From JAHEJJ01 sp965212205 (GTDB taxonomy: Bacteria > Bacteroidota > Bacteroidia > Flavobacteriales > Flavobacteriaceae): 64,000 bases of DNA. The position numbers and the translations under genes are program-made. The stretch is taken from positions 1 through 64,000 of the forward strand of contig CBDBUX010000019.1 of the NCBI GenBank assembly GCA_965212205.1, in the 5' to 3' direction. The notes below the pieces were generated by a model. The model was not told the DNA's origin. It did no database searches and worked only from the letters and a program-made list of their open reading frames with translations. How positions within the stretch are numbered: the first letter of the stretch is position 1; the number at the start of each line of letters is the position of its first letter. Shown here piece after piece: positions 35,456 to 44,006 of this stretch.

Positions 35456-36346
35456 CTAATCCTTGTTCCTAGGATGAGCAGAGGCATGTACTTTTTTTAA
35501 TTCGGCGATACTGCTATGAGTATAAACCTGAGTAGACGCCAAACTTGAATGACCCAATAACTCCTTTACCGCATTTAGGTCGGCTCCCTTATTTAATAGG
35601 TGGGTCGCAAAGGTGTGTCTTAGTATATGGGGACTCTTTTTGACCTTAGACGATACTATACTAAAATACCGATTTATAATTCTATAAACAAGTGTTTCGT
35701 ATATTTTACGTCCTGTTTTGGTCAGCAAGAGAACCTCAGATTCTTTGCCGTCCAGAAGTTCTATACGGTACTTCAAATAGTCATTATAATACCCTAATGT
35801 ACTATCTAACAAAGGCACAAGACGTTCCTTATTCCGTTTACCCAATACCTTTAATACCCTGGATGACACGTCTACATCATGTATGTGTAAGCCAATGAGT
35901 TCTGCCCTTCTGATACCAGTGGTATACAATAATTCAATAATCAAGCGGTCGCGTGTCCCTTCAAAATTTTCGGGATAATCGATCTCTTTCAAGATGGTTT
36001 CCATTTCCCTTTCGGAAAATGGGACCTCAATACTCTTTGAGGTTTTGAGCGACTTATGTTTGGCCAGCGGATTCGCTCCAATGGCTTCTATTTTTAGCAA
36101 AAACTTATAATACGCTGCCAAGGATGCGATCTTTCGATTCACCGTCCTATTAGATATGCCTGCTTCTACCAGTGAGATGATCCAGGTTCGAATACAATTA
36201 TACCCCGCCTCTTTGATATCCTCAATACCAAACTTCAATTTACAGAACTCCTCGAACGCGAGGATATCCCTGGAATACGCTTTTAGCGTATGAACAGAGT
36301 AATTCTTCTCCAGTGATAAATAAGAATGAAAGGCCTCAACAGACAT
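35456..36346 (-). CDS. Tyrosine recombinase, XerC/XerD family
   Basis: A 296-residue site-specific recombinase, of the class that resolves chromosome dimers at dif. The SAM-like N-terminal domain (about 1-95) is followed by the catalytic domain with R146 (TGIRRAEL), K170, H240 and R243 (HILRHTFATHL), H266 (LLGHSS) and nucleophile Y275. The set is complete. Neighbours are core genes (rpsU, hpf, tuf), so this is the housekeeping Xer, not an integrase. XerC and XerD cannot be told apart by eye. Confidence 0.93.
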   Translation of the reverse strand: MSVEAFHSYLSLEKNYSVHTLKAYSRDILAFEEFCKLKFGIEDIKEAGYNCIRTWIISLVEAGISNRTVNRKIASLAAYYKFLLKIEAIGANPLAKHKSLKTSKSIEVPFSEREMETILKEIDYPENFEGTRDRLIIELLYTTGIRRAELIGLHIHDVDVSSRVLKVLGKRNKERLVPLLDSTLGYYNDYLKYRIELLDGKESEVLLLTKTGRKIYETLVYRIINRYFSIVSSKVKKSPHILRHTFATHLLNKGADLNAVKELLGHSSLASTQVYTHSSIAELKKVHASAHPRNKD

Positions 36347-36383
36347 TGCTTAAAGTTACTAAACTTAGTTTGAGAAAAGGCAT

Positions 36384-36406
36384 AAAAAAATCCCGCTGAA
36401 GCGGGA
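36384..36406 (-). terminator. Intrinsic terminator after rpsU
   Basis: Minus-strand stem TCCCGC-TTCA-GCGGGA (36406-36391) is followed by a U run (A run 36384-36390). It lies between the rpsU stop and the Xer gene, so the latter may need its own promoter. Confidence 0.85.
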
Positions 36407-36430
36407 TATTATATGAAAAGAGGTGGATTT

Positions 36431-36625
36431 TTAAATTTCCTCCTGGTCTTTAAGGCCCTGAATATATCTGGCCTTAAGCACTTGTTGTCTTCGAATCACA
36501 GAAGGTTTGGTGAATTGCTGTCTTTTCCTCAGCTGGCGCATCGTACCCGTCCTGTCGAACTTACGCTTAAAACGTTTGAGCGCTCTGTCGATGTTTTCTC
36601 CTTCTTTTACTGGTATTATTAACAT
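36431..36625 (-). CDS. rpsU: 30S ribosomal protein S21 (bS21)
   Basis: A 64-residue basic protein (MLIIPVKEGENIDRALKRFK, then RQLRKRQQFTKPS). In Flavobacterium, bS21 with bS18 and bS6 is known to hide the anti-Shine-Dalgarno sequence of 16S rRNA, and rpsU keeps a strong Shine-Dalgarno so that ribosomes lacking bS21 translate it. Here AAGGAGGT lies 9 nt before the start, matching that autoregulation. The gene has its own promoter and terminator. Confidence 0.97.
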   Translation of the reverse strand: MLIIPVKEGENIDRALKRFKRKFDRTGTMRQLRKRQQFTKPSVIRRQQVLKARYIQGLKDQEEI

Positions 36626-36633
36626 AGGCTACA

Positions 36634-36642
36634 ACCTCCTTT
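36634..36642 (-). promoter_or_regulatory. Strong Shine-Dalgarno of rpsU
   Basis: Minus-strand AAAGGAGGT (36642-36634) ends 8-9 nt before the rpsU ATG. It is a near-perfect anti-16S match, which is rare in this phylum, and fits bS21 autoregulation. Confidence 0.85.
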
Positions 36643-36662
36643 CTTTAGTGATTTTCAGTCTG

Positions 36663-36691
36663 CAAATATAAAAGGTTTTAAGAAAACCCAA
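36663..36691 (-). promoter_or_regulatory. rpsU promoter
   Basis: TTG (36691-36689), an 18-bp spacer and TATATTTG (36670-36663) on the minus strand. The predicted leader is about 30 nt and includes the Shine-Dalgarno. Confidence 0.65.
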
Positions 36692-36696
36692 GCAAA

Positions 36697-37860
36697 TTAC
36701 TTCAAAATATTCTTGGCAATAACAATTTTCTGAATTTCGGTAGTGCCCTCCCCAATGGTACAAAGCTTTGAATCCCTGTAAAATTTTTCAACCGGAAACT
36801 CTTTCGTATAGCCATATCCACCATGTATCTGAACCGCCTCATTGGCTACTTTCACACAAGTTTCAGAAGCAAACATTTTCGCCATAGCACTGATCCTGGT
36901 AGTTACCCGCCCCTGGTTCTTATATGAAGCTGCCTTGTGCGTTAATAAATCAGAGGCTTCAATTTCAGTGGCCATATCTGCCAGTTTAAAGGAAATACCC
37001 TGGAAGCTCGAAATAGGTTTCCCGAATTGTACCCGTTCTTTCGAATATTTCAGCGCGGCCTCAAAAGCACCCTTTGCCACACCTAAAGAAAGTGCGGCAA
37101 TTGATATGCGACCCCCGTCTAGCACTTTCATCGATTGAATAAATCCATCGCCTACTTCTCCCAGCCTGTTAGCATCAGGGATACGGCAGTTATCGAAAAT
37201 GAGCTCTGCTGTTTCGCTAGCCCGCATACCGAGTTTATCTTCCTTTTTGCCACTACTGAATCCTGCAGTACCCTTTTCAACTACAAAGGCACTCATACCT
37301 TTACTGTCTCCTTTAGCTCCTGTTCGTGCCACAATAACAGCGATGTCGCCACTAATACCATGTGTGATGAAATTCTTGGCGCCCTTAAGAATCCAATCGT
37401 CTCCATCCCTTACAGCAGTCGTTGCCATACCTCCCGCATCCGAACCTGTATTGTGCTCGGTAAGTCCCCAGGCCCCGATCCATTCGGCCGTGGCCAGTTT
37501 AGGCAGCCACCTGTCTTTTTGTTCATCATTGGCAAACAGCAGAATATGATTGGTACATAGTGAATTATGTGCCGCAACCGACAAGCCTATGGAGGGATCT
37601 ACTTTGGAGATCTCCTCGATTATAGAAATGTATTCGTGATATCCCAGACCAGAACCCCCATATTGTTCAGGGACAAGCACGCCCATAAATCCTAACTCGC
37701 CTGCCTTCTTGAATAGTTCAACCGGGAAGTGCTGTGCCTCATCCCATTCCATCACATGTGGCCTTATATACTGTTCAGCGAAGTCGCGGGCCGAATTGGC
37801 CACCATCTTGTGCGTCTCTGTAAAATCAAATCCCATCGCCGTCATAGATTCTGTAATCAT
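36697..37860 (-). CDS. Acyl-CoA dehydrogenase
   Basis: A 387-residue FAD enzyme that oxidises an acyl-CoA to the 2-enoyl-CoA, passing electrons to ETF. It has the N-terminal helical domain, the middle beta domain with AWGLTEHNTGSDAGG (FAD/substrate contact), and the C-terminal helical domain with ISSFQGISFKLADMATE and GGYGYTKEFPVEKFYRD. The IGEGTTEIQ segment supplies the expected catalytic glutamate. Short- or branched-chain specificity cannot be assigned. It lies 14 bp downstream of the HHH gene, perhaps in one transcript. Confidence 0.95.
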   Translation of the reverse strand: MITESMTAMGFDFTETHKMVANSARDFAEQYIRPHVMEWDEAQHFPVELFKKAGELGFMGVLVPEQYGGSGLGYHEYISIIEEISKVDPSIGLSVAAHNSLCTNHILLFANDEQKDRWLPKLATAEWIGAWGLTEHNTGSDAGGMATTAVRDGDDWILKGAKNFITHGISGDIAVIVARTGAKGDSKGMSAFVVEKGTAGFSSGKKEDKLGMRASETAELIFDNCRIPDANRLGEVGDGFIQSMKVLDGGRISIAALSLGVAKGAFEAALKYSKERVQFGKPISSFQGISFKLADMATEIEASDLLTHKAASYKNQGRVTTRISAMAKMFASETCVKVANEAVQIHGGYGYTKEFPVEKFYRDSKLCTIGEGTTEIQKIVIAKNILK

Positions 37861-37874
37861 AAATGCAATTATTT

Positions 37875-38690
37875 TTACAGGGTCAAATATAGCTTAATTC
37901 TGTTAATTCTATCCGAAGGGAAATCCTTCAATTTTGTTAATTCCTCCAAAGATTTCAACTCCCCTACACTATCGCGATAGCGAATGATTCTCCACGCCAG
38001 ATTAGGGGAAATGTAAACCAGGCCTGACAATTCATCTGCATTGGTCGTCCGTAAACTGATGGGTTGTATTTCAGGACGGGAAATCACTGTAAATTCTTTT
38101 AAAACCCGCCGAACTACATCAGGGTCTAAACCGTAAACATCGTATAACTGATCATCGGAAAGGAATCCCCCTAATGCTTTTCTGAATTTTAGAATCCGGG
38201 CAGACAAGATCTCACCAACACCATTGATCCGCATCAGATCGTCGGCTTTGACTTTGTTAAGGTCTGCCCTGGCCACAGCGACTCCTATGGCTACCGTAGC
38301 TTCGGACTGTCGTTTTTCGGCATCTCCTTCTTTACTTCTTACCTTCCATTCAGGGAATTTAAAATAAGGAGAGATTGCATTCAGTAACGAATCTGAAATT
38401 AGTGTAGCCTGTTGAAATTCCTCTTTAGAATTGATAAACTTGCCGGTTTCCCTAAAACTGTGAAGCCTATCTATTTCAGTCGGACTCATCCCCAGCATAT
38501 AGCCTTTAAAATCGGAAATAAAATTTGGATTAAAGGGTCTAAAGACGGGTGGCTCCTCCTTTAGTAATTGAATCGAATCGAGCTTTCGTTGCAGCTCAAG
38601 GTCCGGCCCAAAAAATGATTGCTGTTGGTCGAAAGAGTTCTTCTTAAGCAAATAATACGACAGCTGAAAAATTACAATGAGCACCAACAA
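37875..38690 (-). CDS. Membrane-anchored helix-hairpin-helix (ComEA-like) protein
   Basis: A protein with one N-terminal transmembrane helix (VLIVIFQLSYYLL) and several HhH/ComEA-type motifs: ADLNKVKADDLMRINGVG, then LRTTNADELSGLVYISPN. HhH domains bind DNA; ComEA homologues act in DNA uptake, but this role is not shown here. The coordinates use a TTG at 38690. The frame runs on upstream through SHFEFNKQERSGIFYLL (to about 38760), which looks like genuine family sequence, yet no ATG, GTG or TTG occurs there before the stop at 38793. The true start may be ATA at 38762 or ATT at 38741. That stretch also encodes a terminator hairpin. Confidence 0.8.
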   Translation of the reverse strand: MLVLIVIFQLSYYLLKKNSFDQQQSFFGPDLELQRKLDSIQLLKEEPPVFRPFNPNFISDFKGYMLGMSPTEIDRLHSFRETGKFINSKEEFQQATLISDSLLNAISPYFKFPEWKVRSKEGDAEKRQSEATVAIGVAVARADLNKVKADDLMRINGVGEILSARILKFRKALGGFLSDDQLYDVYGLDPDVVRRVLKEFTVISRPEIQPISLRTTNADELSGLVYISPNLAWRIIRYRDSVGELKSLEELTKLKDFPSDRINRIKLYLTL

Positions 38691-38735
38691 ATAAAAAATC
38701 CCACTTCGTTCCTGTTTATTGAACTCGAAGTGGGA
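38689..38735 (-). terminator. Intrinsic terminator of the AGCS gene, inside the HHH reading frame
   Basis: A perfect 10-bp stem TCCCACTTCG/CGAAGTGGGA (38735-38726 with 38708-38699) with a 17-nt loop. On the minus strand it is followed by TTTTTTATTT. It lies 24 bp after the AGCS stop and overlaps the extended N-terminus of the HHH protein. Confidence 0.75.
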
Positions 38736-38758
38736 GGTAATATTTCTATAGAATCTCT

Positions 38759-40378
38759 TTATTTTGAGACTGATTTTATGGCGCTCAAATATTTAGCCAG
38801 TTCGTCTTTAACCCTCGGGAAGAGGAATAATAGACCTATCATGTTAGGAAATACCAGCGCTAAAATCATGGCGTCCGAAAATTTAATGACCGCGTCGAGA
38901 GTGGCCGCAGCACCGATAATGACAAAGAGCAGGAAGAGCACCTTGTAGAGTGTATCTGCTGTTCTCCCTCGTCCAAATAAAAATTTCCATGACTGAAGGC
39001 CATAGTAAGACCATGAGATCATTGTTGAAAATGCAAAAAGTATAATTGCAATAGTAAGAACATATCTAAAGCCTGGGATAACAGAGTCATACGCCATCGA
39101 GGTAAGGTCTACTCCGCCTATATAAGCACCGGTTTTATTAAGCATTACAGTACTATTCACAGAATTTCCATAATCGAAAGCACCTGCATCCATATTGAAG
39201 AAAATGATAACCAGAGCTGTCATGGTACAGATTACAACCGTATCGATAAAGGGTTCCAGAAGCGCCACTACTCCCTCGCTGGCAGGATACTTGGTTTTTA
39301 CTGCCGAATGAGCAATAGCCGCCGAACCAGCACCGGCTTCATTGGAAAATGCCGCACGCTGAAAACCGACAATAATTACTCCTAAGATACCTCCCAATCC
39401 GGCCAGAGGCGTAAATGCACCTGAAACAATCATCCCGAATGCATCTCCTATGAATTCAAAGTTTGCAAATATGATCACCAGCGATGCCAGTACATATATT
39501 ACAGCCATAAATGGCACTATCTTTTCGGTTACACTGGCAATTTTCTTAATACCTCCAATAATTACAATCCCGACCAATATGGCAAGGATTATCCCAATGA
39601 TGACCCCTGTGGCTCCTCCTTCTAAATTAAGCATCGTTGAGAGTTGAACGGCTGCCTGATTAGACTGGAATGCGTTTCCTCCTCCAAAAGAAGCTCCCAC
39701 GCACAAAACGGCGAATATTATGCCCAATACCTGGCCCAATCTTTTATATCCTTTTTCCTTTAGCCCCCTGGAGAGATAGTACATAGGCCCTCCATATACG
39801 GTTCCGTCTGCACCAACATCTCTATATTTTACACCCAGAGTACATTCAACAAACTTTGTCGACATTCCAATAAGGCCGCACACAATCATCCAAAAAGTGG
39901 CACCGGGGCCTCCTACGGCAATGGCCACTGCTACTCCTGCAATATTTCCAAGCCCAACAGTTCCAGAAACAGCCGTGGCAAGGGCCTGAAAGTGACTTAC
40001 TTCTCCTTCTTTGCTCTCGTCTCGAATGGTATCCGGCAAATCGCCCTCTACAATGTTCACTTCGGCTTTTTCCACTCCATGACCCTCAGGACCTTCTATT
40101 TCATCATACTTTCCGCGGACAGTGTTGATAGCCAGTGGGAATTTCAAAATATTTGGAAACTTAAAATAAAAGGTGAAAAAGGTAGCACCAAAAACCAGCA
40201 AGATTAAAACCACAGGGATATTATATCCAGCAATTGGAATGGGTGTTAGTACAAAACCCTCCCACCATATGGCAAACGGCATAAATGCATCATTTACCTG
40301 TTCGTCTAATCCCTTCTCCTGGGCGGAAGATATCAATGGGAATATAAAGGTGAAAAGTGAAAGAAGGCGGTACTTCAT
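38759..40378 (-). CDS. Alanine/glycine:cation symporter (AGCS) family protein
   Basis: A 539-residue inner-membrane transporter, expected to take up alanine or glycine with Na+. A signal-like N-terminus (PLISSAQ) precedes the first helix (IPVVLILLVFGATFFTFYF). The AGCS signature region SGTVGLGNIAGVAVAI is near residue 140, then about ten further helices. A hydrophilic loop of about 50 residues (VRGKYDEIEGPEGHG) precedes the signature. Such N-terminal extensions are usual in Bacteroidota AGCS proteins. The substrate is inferred from the family. Confidence 0.92.
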   Translation of the reverse strand: MKYRLLSLFTFIFPLISSAQEKGLDEQVNDAFMPFAIWWEGFVLTPIPIAGYNIPVVLILLVFGATFFTFYFKFPNILKFPLAINTVRGKYDEIEGPEGHGVEKAEVNIVEGDLPDTIRDESKEGEVSHFQALATAVSGTVGLGNIAGVAVAIAVGGPGATFWMIVCGLIGMSTKFVECTLGVKYRDVGADGTVYGGPMYYLSRGLKEKGYKRLGQVLGIIFAVLCVGASFGGGNAFQSNQAAVQLSTMLNLEGGATGVIIGIILAILVGIVIIGGIKKIASVTEKIVPFMAVIYVLASLVIIFANFEFIGDAFGMIVSGAFTPLAGLGGILGVIIVGFQRAAFSNEAGAGSAAIAHSAVKTKYPASEGVVALLEPFIDTVVICTMTALVIIFFNMDAGAFDYGNSVNSTVMLNKTGAYIGGVDLTSMAYDSVIPGFRYVLTIAIILFAFSTMISWSYYGLQSWKFLFGRGRTADTLYKVLFLLFVIIGAAATLDAVIKFSDAMILALVFPNMIGLLFLFPRVKDELAKYLSAIKSVSK

Positions 40379-40466
40379 AATAGCTGTTTTGGTTATATGA
40401 TTTAGTTAGTTAGGTTGACAATATCCTAAAAATTCCAGAGGCAATCAAATATATTTAAGGAGGCTG

Positions 40467-41474
40467 CTATCCAATATGAAACATCTCATTTAATTTTTGT
40501 ATCTGCTCGGGCCGACCCAGAACGATGACTTTACTTTTGGGTTGTAGAGGAAGATCGGCCTCCGGATTGATAATGTAGGCACCATCAGGGTCGATATATC
40601 CGATAATTGTACAACCGGTTTTTCTTCTGAGGTCAAGATCACGTAAGGAATTGCACTCTTCCTGTCTTCCAAAATCCTCGATGGCCACCTCTTCGAGATT
40701 GGTGGTATGCTCGCCCTCCACCGATAATTTATCCATAAAAGTGATTAGGTCTGGCAGCACAACGAGAGAGGCCATATGGTCCCCTCCTATTTTATCGGGC
40801 ATGATCACCTTATCCGCTCCGGCCAATTCCAGTTTTTTCTGGGAGCTCATCTGTGAAGCACGACTGATGATAAAGAGGTCTGTATTCAATTGTCTGGCCG
40901 TAAGGACAACAAATAGGTTTTCTGCGTCATCGGGCAATGTCACGATAAGATTGGAAGCCCGTTCTACCCCTGCTCTGATAAGTACCTCATCTTCATTGGC
41001 GTCACCTTCAATAAAAAGTACATCATTTTCGTGCTTTTCGATCAACTCTTTATCATGTTCTATCACCACAAAGGGCCGGTTATATGTTTTAAGTCGGACA
41101 GAGGCCTGCATCCCATTTCGGCCAAAACCGCATAAAATGGTGTGTCCTGTAAGTCTATCGATCCTGCTTTTCACCTTTTTCTTTTTTAATATTTGTAGAG
41201 AGTTTCTGTTGATGATATATTCGGTTATAATAGAAATGGCATAAGCAAATATAAAGACGCTTACGACGATTAAAATTACAGTAAATAATTTGGCGTCTGC
41301 GTCGAGTGGCCGAACTTCACGAAATCCAACAGTAGTGACCGTAATAATAGTCATATACAGTGCATCGAGCCAGCCAAAATCTGAAATATACCTGTAGCCC
41401 AATACCCCGATAAGCACAATGGATATAATAAAAACGACAGCCAGGTATATTTTAGATCGGAGTAGATTTATCAT
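40467..41474 (-). CDS. Two-helix potassium channel with RCK/TrkA domains
   Basis: A 335-residue protein with two transmembrane helices (about 9-27 and 62-85) flanking a pore loop with TTVGF as selectivity filter. A Rossmann-type RCK-N domain follows (TILCGFGRNGMQ, then VIEHD and FIEGDANEDEVL), and an RCK-C domain lies near residues 250-335. This is the MthK/Kch-like architecture of a ligand-gated K+ channel. The filter TVGF differs slightly from canonical TVGYG. It lies 2 bp from the PspC-like gene and is probably in one operon with it. Confidence 0.9.
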   Translation of the reverse strand: MINLLRSKIYLAVVFIISIVLIGVLGYRYISDFGWLDALYMTIITVTTVGFREVRPLDADAKLFTVILIVVSVFIFAYAISIITEYIINRNSLQILKKKKVKSRIDRLTGHTILCGFGRNGMQASVRLKTYNRPFVVIEHDKELIEKHENDVLFIEGDANEDEVLIRAGVERASNLIVTLPDDAENLFVVLTARQLNTDLFIISRASQMSSQKKLELAGADKVIMPDKIGGDHMASLVVLPDLITFMDKLSVEGEHTTNLEEVAIEDFGRQEECNSLRDLDLRRKTGCTIIGYIDPDGAYIINPEADLPLQPKSKVIVLGRPEQIQKLNEMFHIG

Positions 41475-41476
41475 AT

Positions 41477-41704
41477 TTAAAGATCAAAAACTGAGGTGCG
41501 TTTTGTATAAACCAGGTCCTTTATTCTAAGCCAGAAAGCCAGAAAGAGATATAAGGCAAATCCGAAGCCCAGGGTAACGAAGGTCAGATAAATAAAAGAA
41601 GTCCTAACCACGCGAGCCCTGATACCGAGACGTTCAGCAATCCGCCGACAAACCTCAAATCCCCTCTTCTGGAAATAGTATAGTATTTGATAAAAAATAT
41701 TCAC
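41477..41704 (-). CDS. PspC domain-like small membrane protein
   Basis: A 75-residue protein with a conserved start (FEVCRRIAERLGIRARVVR), then a transmembrane helix (FIYLTFVTLGFGFALYLFLAFWL). This is the short PspC-like form found in Flavobacteriaceae; its function is unclear. It lies between the DUF2851 and K+ channel genes with tight spacing (18 and 2 bp), indicating an operon. Confidence 0.85.
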   Translation of the reverse strand: MNIFYQILYYFQKRGFEVCRRIAERLGIRARVVRTSFIYLTFVTLGFGFALYLFLAFWLRIKDLVYTKRTSVFDL

Positions 41705-41722
41705 CGTCTAAAAATAAGGCTT

Positions 41723-42997
41723 TCAATTCAATATTTGATTTCCTAATGCACATTCCAGGCAACGATTCTTCTTACAATAGAATCTGTTTAGTTGAAGAAG
41801 TGCTTGAGAATCTATGGCATGATGAACCGGAAAACCAAGCGATCGGTATTGACTAACGATATGGTTGTCTTCTTTGCACAACTGACTTATTAGCTTTCGG
41901 AGCTTGAGATAATTTTTATTCCCTCTTTCTCTTGCAAACAGGTTCTTTAAGGGCAGTATTGTATTGATAATTAAACCATCTATAAAGGCCCTGCTGAGAT
42001 CTGTTCTTTTTTGTCTGGAAGATCTTCCGAAATTATAATGACTTTGCCAGTAAGGATTTGCGCTTATGGAAAACAGATCATAAAAGTCTTTTTTAGACCA
42101 GAGCGATCGAATTTTACTAAAAAGATTCGCATTTGCAGAATAGAAAACTGCAAATTGCGAGAGTCGTATGGTTGGAAAATTAACAGGACGAACCCGCATA
42201 AATTCCAGTGATATAAAGCTCGGATCACTGAGTTGGTATTTTTTACATAGATAGGTAAACTCAGCATTCAATATCCGGTAATACTCGTCTTCGCACCCTT
42301 TTTTTTGAAACAGTCCACAAAGACCAAATAATAGGCTTTCCAACTCGAGCGACTTACCTCGGAGTCCCTTCACTATTTCGAAGTCCAGCGATCTTGCCAG
42401 CGCTAAAAAACTGGATCGATTAAGTCGCTGACCAAAATTCGAGAGCAACATAATAAAAAGTAGGCGTTCCCAGTCTCCATTGGTTTCCTTTAGGATCAAT
42501 GCCGCCTCATTCGTTTTGTTTTCAAGTCTTTCACGAAAAAGATGTTCCAGCCAGGGCAGCATTACAAAAAGATCAAAGTCTGCAACATGGGCTTCGCAGT
42601 TGATGAATTTACGCTCCGATTTAAAAAGTAATCTGCGATAATTCTTCAGGAAATCCTCTTCAACCAGCTCTTTTAAGGTAAGAGTTGGGATCTCAATACC
42701 CGTAGACCGGTAAACCTTCCGGTCTTCTTCCCAAACTACATGTAAAATCACGTTGTTGTAGTTCTTGTCTTCCTGGTGATTATGTGAATACCAGTCGGAG
42801 GACCTTAAATGTATTTCTACATTACCCGCCCATATTTGGTCTTCAATTTCAATAATTGCGTTTCGAAAATCGGGCCCTGAGTGGGTATTATATGCGCCCG
42901 GATCGATAATTTGTATACGCTCGGCTTTGGATGTTCTGAGTCTGCCGGTTCGAAATTTTTGATGCTTCCAAATATAATGCAGGAGTCTTTCACGCAT
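41723..42997 (-). CDS. DUF2851 family protein
   Basis: A 424-residue cytosolic protein of the DUF2851 family. The family start (LLHYIWKHQKF), NTHSGPDFRNAIIEIEDQIWAGNVEIHL and HNHQEDKNYNNVILHVVW are clear. The C-terminus has a cysteine cluster (FYCKKNRCLECALGNQ), which might bind metal. The biochemical role is unknown. It is the first gene of an apparent operon with the PspC-like and K+ channel genes. Confidence 0.9.
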   Translation of the reverse strand: MRERLLHYIWKHQKFRTGRLRTSKAERIQIIDPGAYNTHSGPDFRNAIIEIEDQIWAGNVEIHLRSSDWYSHNHQEDKNYNNVILHVVWEEDRKVYRSTGIEIPTLTLKELVEEDFLKNYRRLLFKSERKFINCEAHVADFDLFVMLPWLEHLFRERLENKTNEAALILKETNGDWERLLFIMLLSNFGQRLNRSSFLALARSLDFEIVKGLRGKSLELESLLFGLCGLFQKKGCEDEYYRILNAEFTYLCKKYQLSDPSFISLEFMRVRPVNFPTIRLSQFAVFYSANANLFSKIRSLWSKKDFYDLFSISANPYWQSHYNFGRSSRQKRTDLSRAFIDGLIINTILPLKNLFARERGNKNYLKLRKLISQLCKEDNHIVSQYRSLGFPVHHAIDSQALLQLNRFYCKKNRCLECALGNQILN

Positions 42998-43004
42998 TTA
43001 CGCA

Positions 43005-43033
43005 AAATAAAAAATCCCACTGCAAGCGGGATT
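43005..43033 (-). terminator. Intrinsic terminator after the rhodanese gene
   Basis: Minus-strand AATCCC/GGGATT (43033-43028 with 43018-43013), with a wobble extension and a short loop, is followed by TTTTATTTT. It lies just after the rhodanese stop at 43052. Confidence 0.7.
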
Positions 43034-43051
43034 CAGTTGAGCGAATTTTTT

Positions 43052-43363
43052 CTATTCGATCAGTTCTCCTTCCCATTCGAGAACTCCACCCTCGAGGTTA
43101 AAAGCATTTGAGATCCCTATGCTATTCAACAATGCACAGGCCTGTCTGCTGCGATTCCCTGATCTACAGTATACATAATAACTTTTCGACTTATCTAATT
43201 GCCCCAGTTCGTCCATGAACTCCTGAGGCTGATAAATGTCTATATTGATGGCACCCTGAATATAGCCCTCCTCCATTTCTTCTTCCGTCCTTACATCTAA
43301 CACCACCGCGTCAGCATCATTTGCTAGCTGCTCTGCCCATTCATCCTGACTTAAATCTGCCAT
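43052..43363 (-). CDS. Rhodanese-like domain protein
   Basis: A 103-residue single-domain protein. It carries VLDVRTEEEMEEGYIQGAINI and the active-site loop CRSGNRSR with C66. It probably carries a persulfide or transfers sulfur; the acceptor is unknown. The length is typical for single-domain rhodaneses (GlpE-like). Confidence 0.95.
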   Translation of the reverse strand: MADLSQDEWAEQLANDADAVVLDVRTEEEMEEGYIQGAINIDIYQPQEFMDELGQLDKSKSYYVYCRSGNRSRQACALLNSIGISNAFNLEGGVLEWEGELIE

Positions 43364-43507
43364 AGCTTTTTGATTTTAACCGCAAAAATAAGAATCTGGA
43401 CGGGTTTCATCGAAAATGGCAGAGAAAAATAGTCCTTGCAAATAACCGAACTCTTCTTTTAACAGAACTTTATGCTGGATATCTTTTTCATCACAAAGTA
43501 TTTTATC

Positions 43508-43526
43508 TAAATTTGTATATACAAAT
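43508..43526 (+). promoter_or_regulatory. Promoter and palindromic operator of the marR gene
   Basis: TAAATTTG (43508-43515) fits the -7 consensus. It overlaps a perfect 16-bp palindrome ATTTGTATATACAAAT (43511-43526), 11 bp before the MarR start. MarR dimers bind such inverted repeats, so autorepression of the marR-yceI pair is inferred. Confidence 0.65.
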
Positions 43527-43537
43527 ATTGTATTTAC

Positions 43538-43984
43538 ATGAATGTTGAGCAGGTCATAAAGACAGAGAAGAAGATTCCCTTAAAATCACGATCGATCATT
43601 CATCTGATCCTGGTGCACAACAAAGTGAACGATTATCTCACCAAGGCTTTAAAACCCTTTAAGGTTTCGTTGCAACAATTTAATGTTCTGAGAATCCTCA
43701 GAGGACGCAAAGGCGAAGCCGCCAATCTCTCGACCCTCAACGAAAGGATGATAAATAAGATGAGTAACACAACCCGGTTGGTCGACAAATTACTGGTAAA
43801 GGGATATGTAAATCGTACGGTATGTCCTTCGAATCGTAGAAAGGTTGAAATAACAATTACTGCAGAAGGCGAAAAGGTTTTAAAAAAGATGGACCACACC
43901 ATTAAAAAATCTGAAGAGGAATTGGTGAAGAATTTCTCTAACCAAGAACTGGAACAATTAAATCTATTACTACATAAATTTTAA
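43538..43984 (+). CDS. MarR family transcriptional regulator
   Basis: A 148-residue winged-helix dimer. Helix-turn-helix (ILRGRKGEAANLSTLNERM, about 53-71), recognition helix region SNTTRLVDKLLVKGYV, then wing (NRRKVEITITAEGEKVL) are all in place, with C-terminal dimerisation helices. It starts at 43538, just beyond the palindrome, and lies 22 bp upstream of yceI, which it may control. Confidence 0.95.
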   Translation: MNVEQVIKTEKKIPLKSRSIIHLILVHNKVNDYLTKALKPFKVSLQQFNVLRILRGRKGEAANLSTLNERMINKMSNTTRLVDKLLVKGYVNRTVCPSNRRKVEITITAEGEKVLKKMDHTIKKSEEELVKNFSNQELEQLNLLLHKF

Positions 43985-44006
43985 TCATTAATCAATTTCT
44001 ATTATT

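Noticed and set aside
35398..35487. N-terminal extension of hpf to 35487
   Set aside because: It overlaps the Xer gene and the family begins MKVITQSVNF at 35397.
35456..36346. The tyrosine recombinase as a phage or island integrase beside tRNAs
   Set aside because: Neighbours are rpsU, hpf and tuf in a conserved core order, and no cargo or att pair is seen; it fits the housekeeping Xer family.
40651..41244. Long plus-strand open frames opposite the K+ channel and other genes
   Set aside because: They are antisense to clear coding regions and have no family features or start signals.
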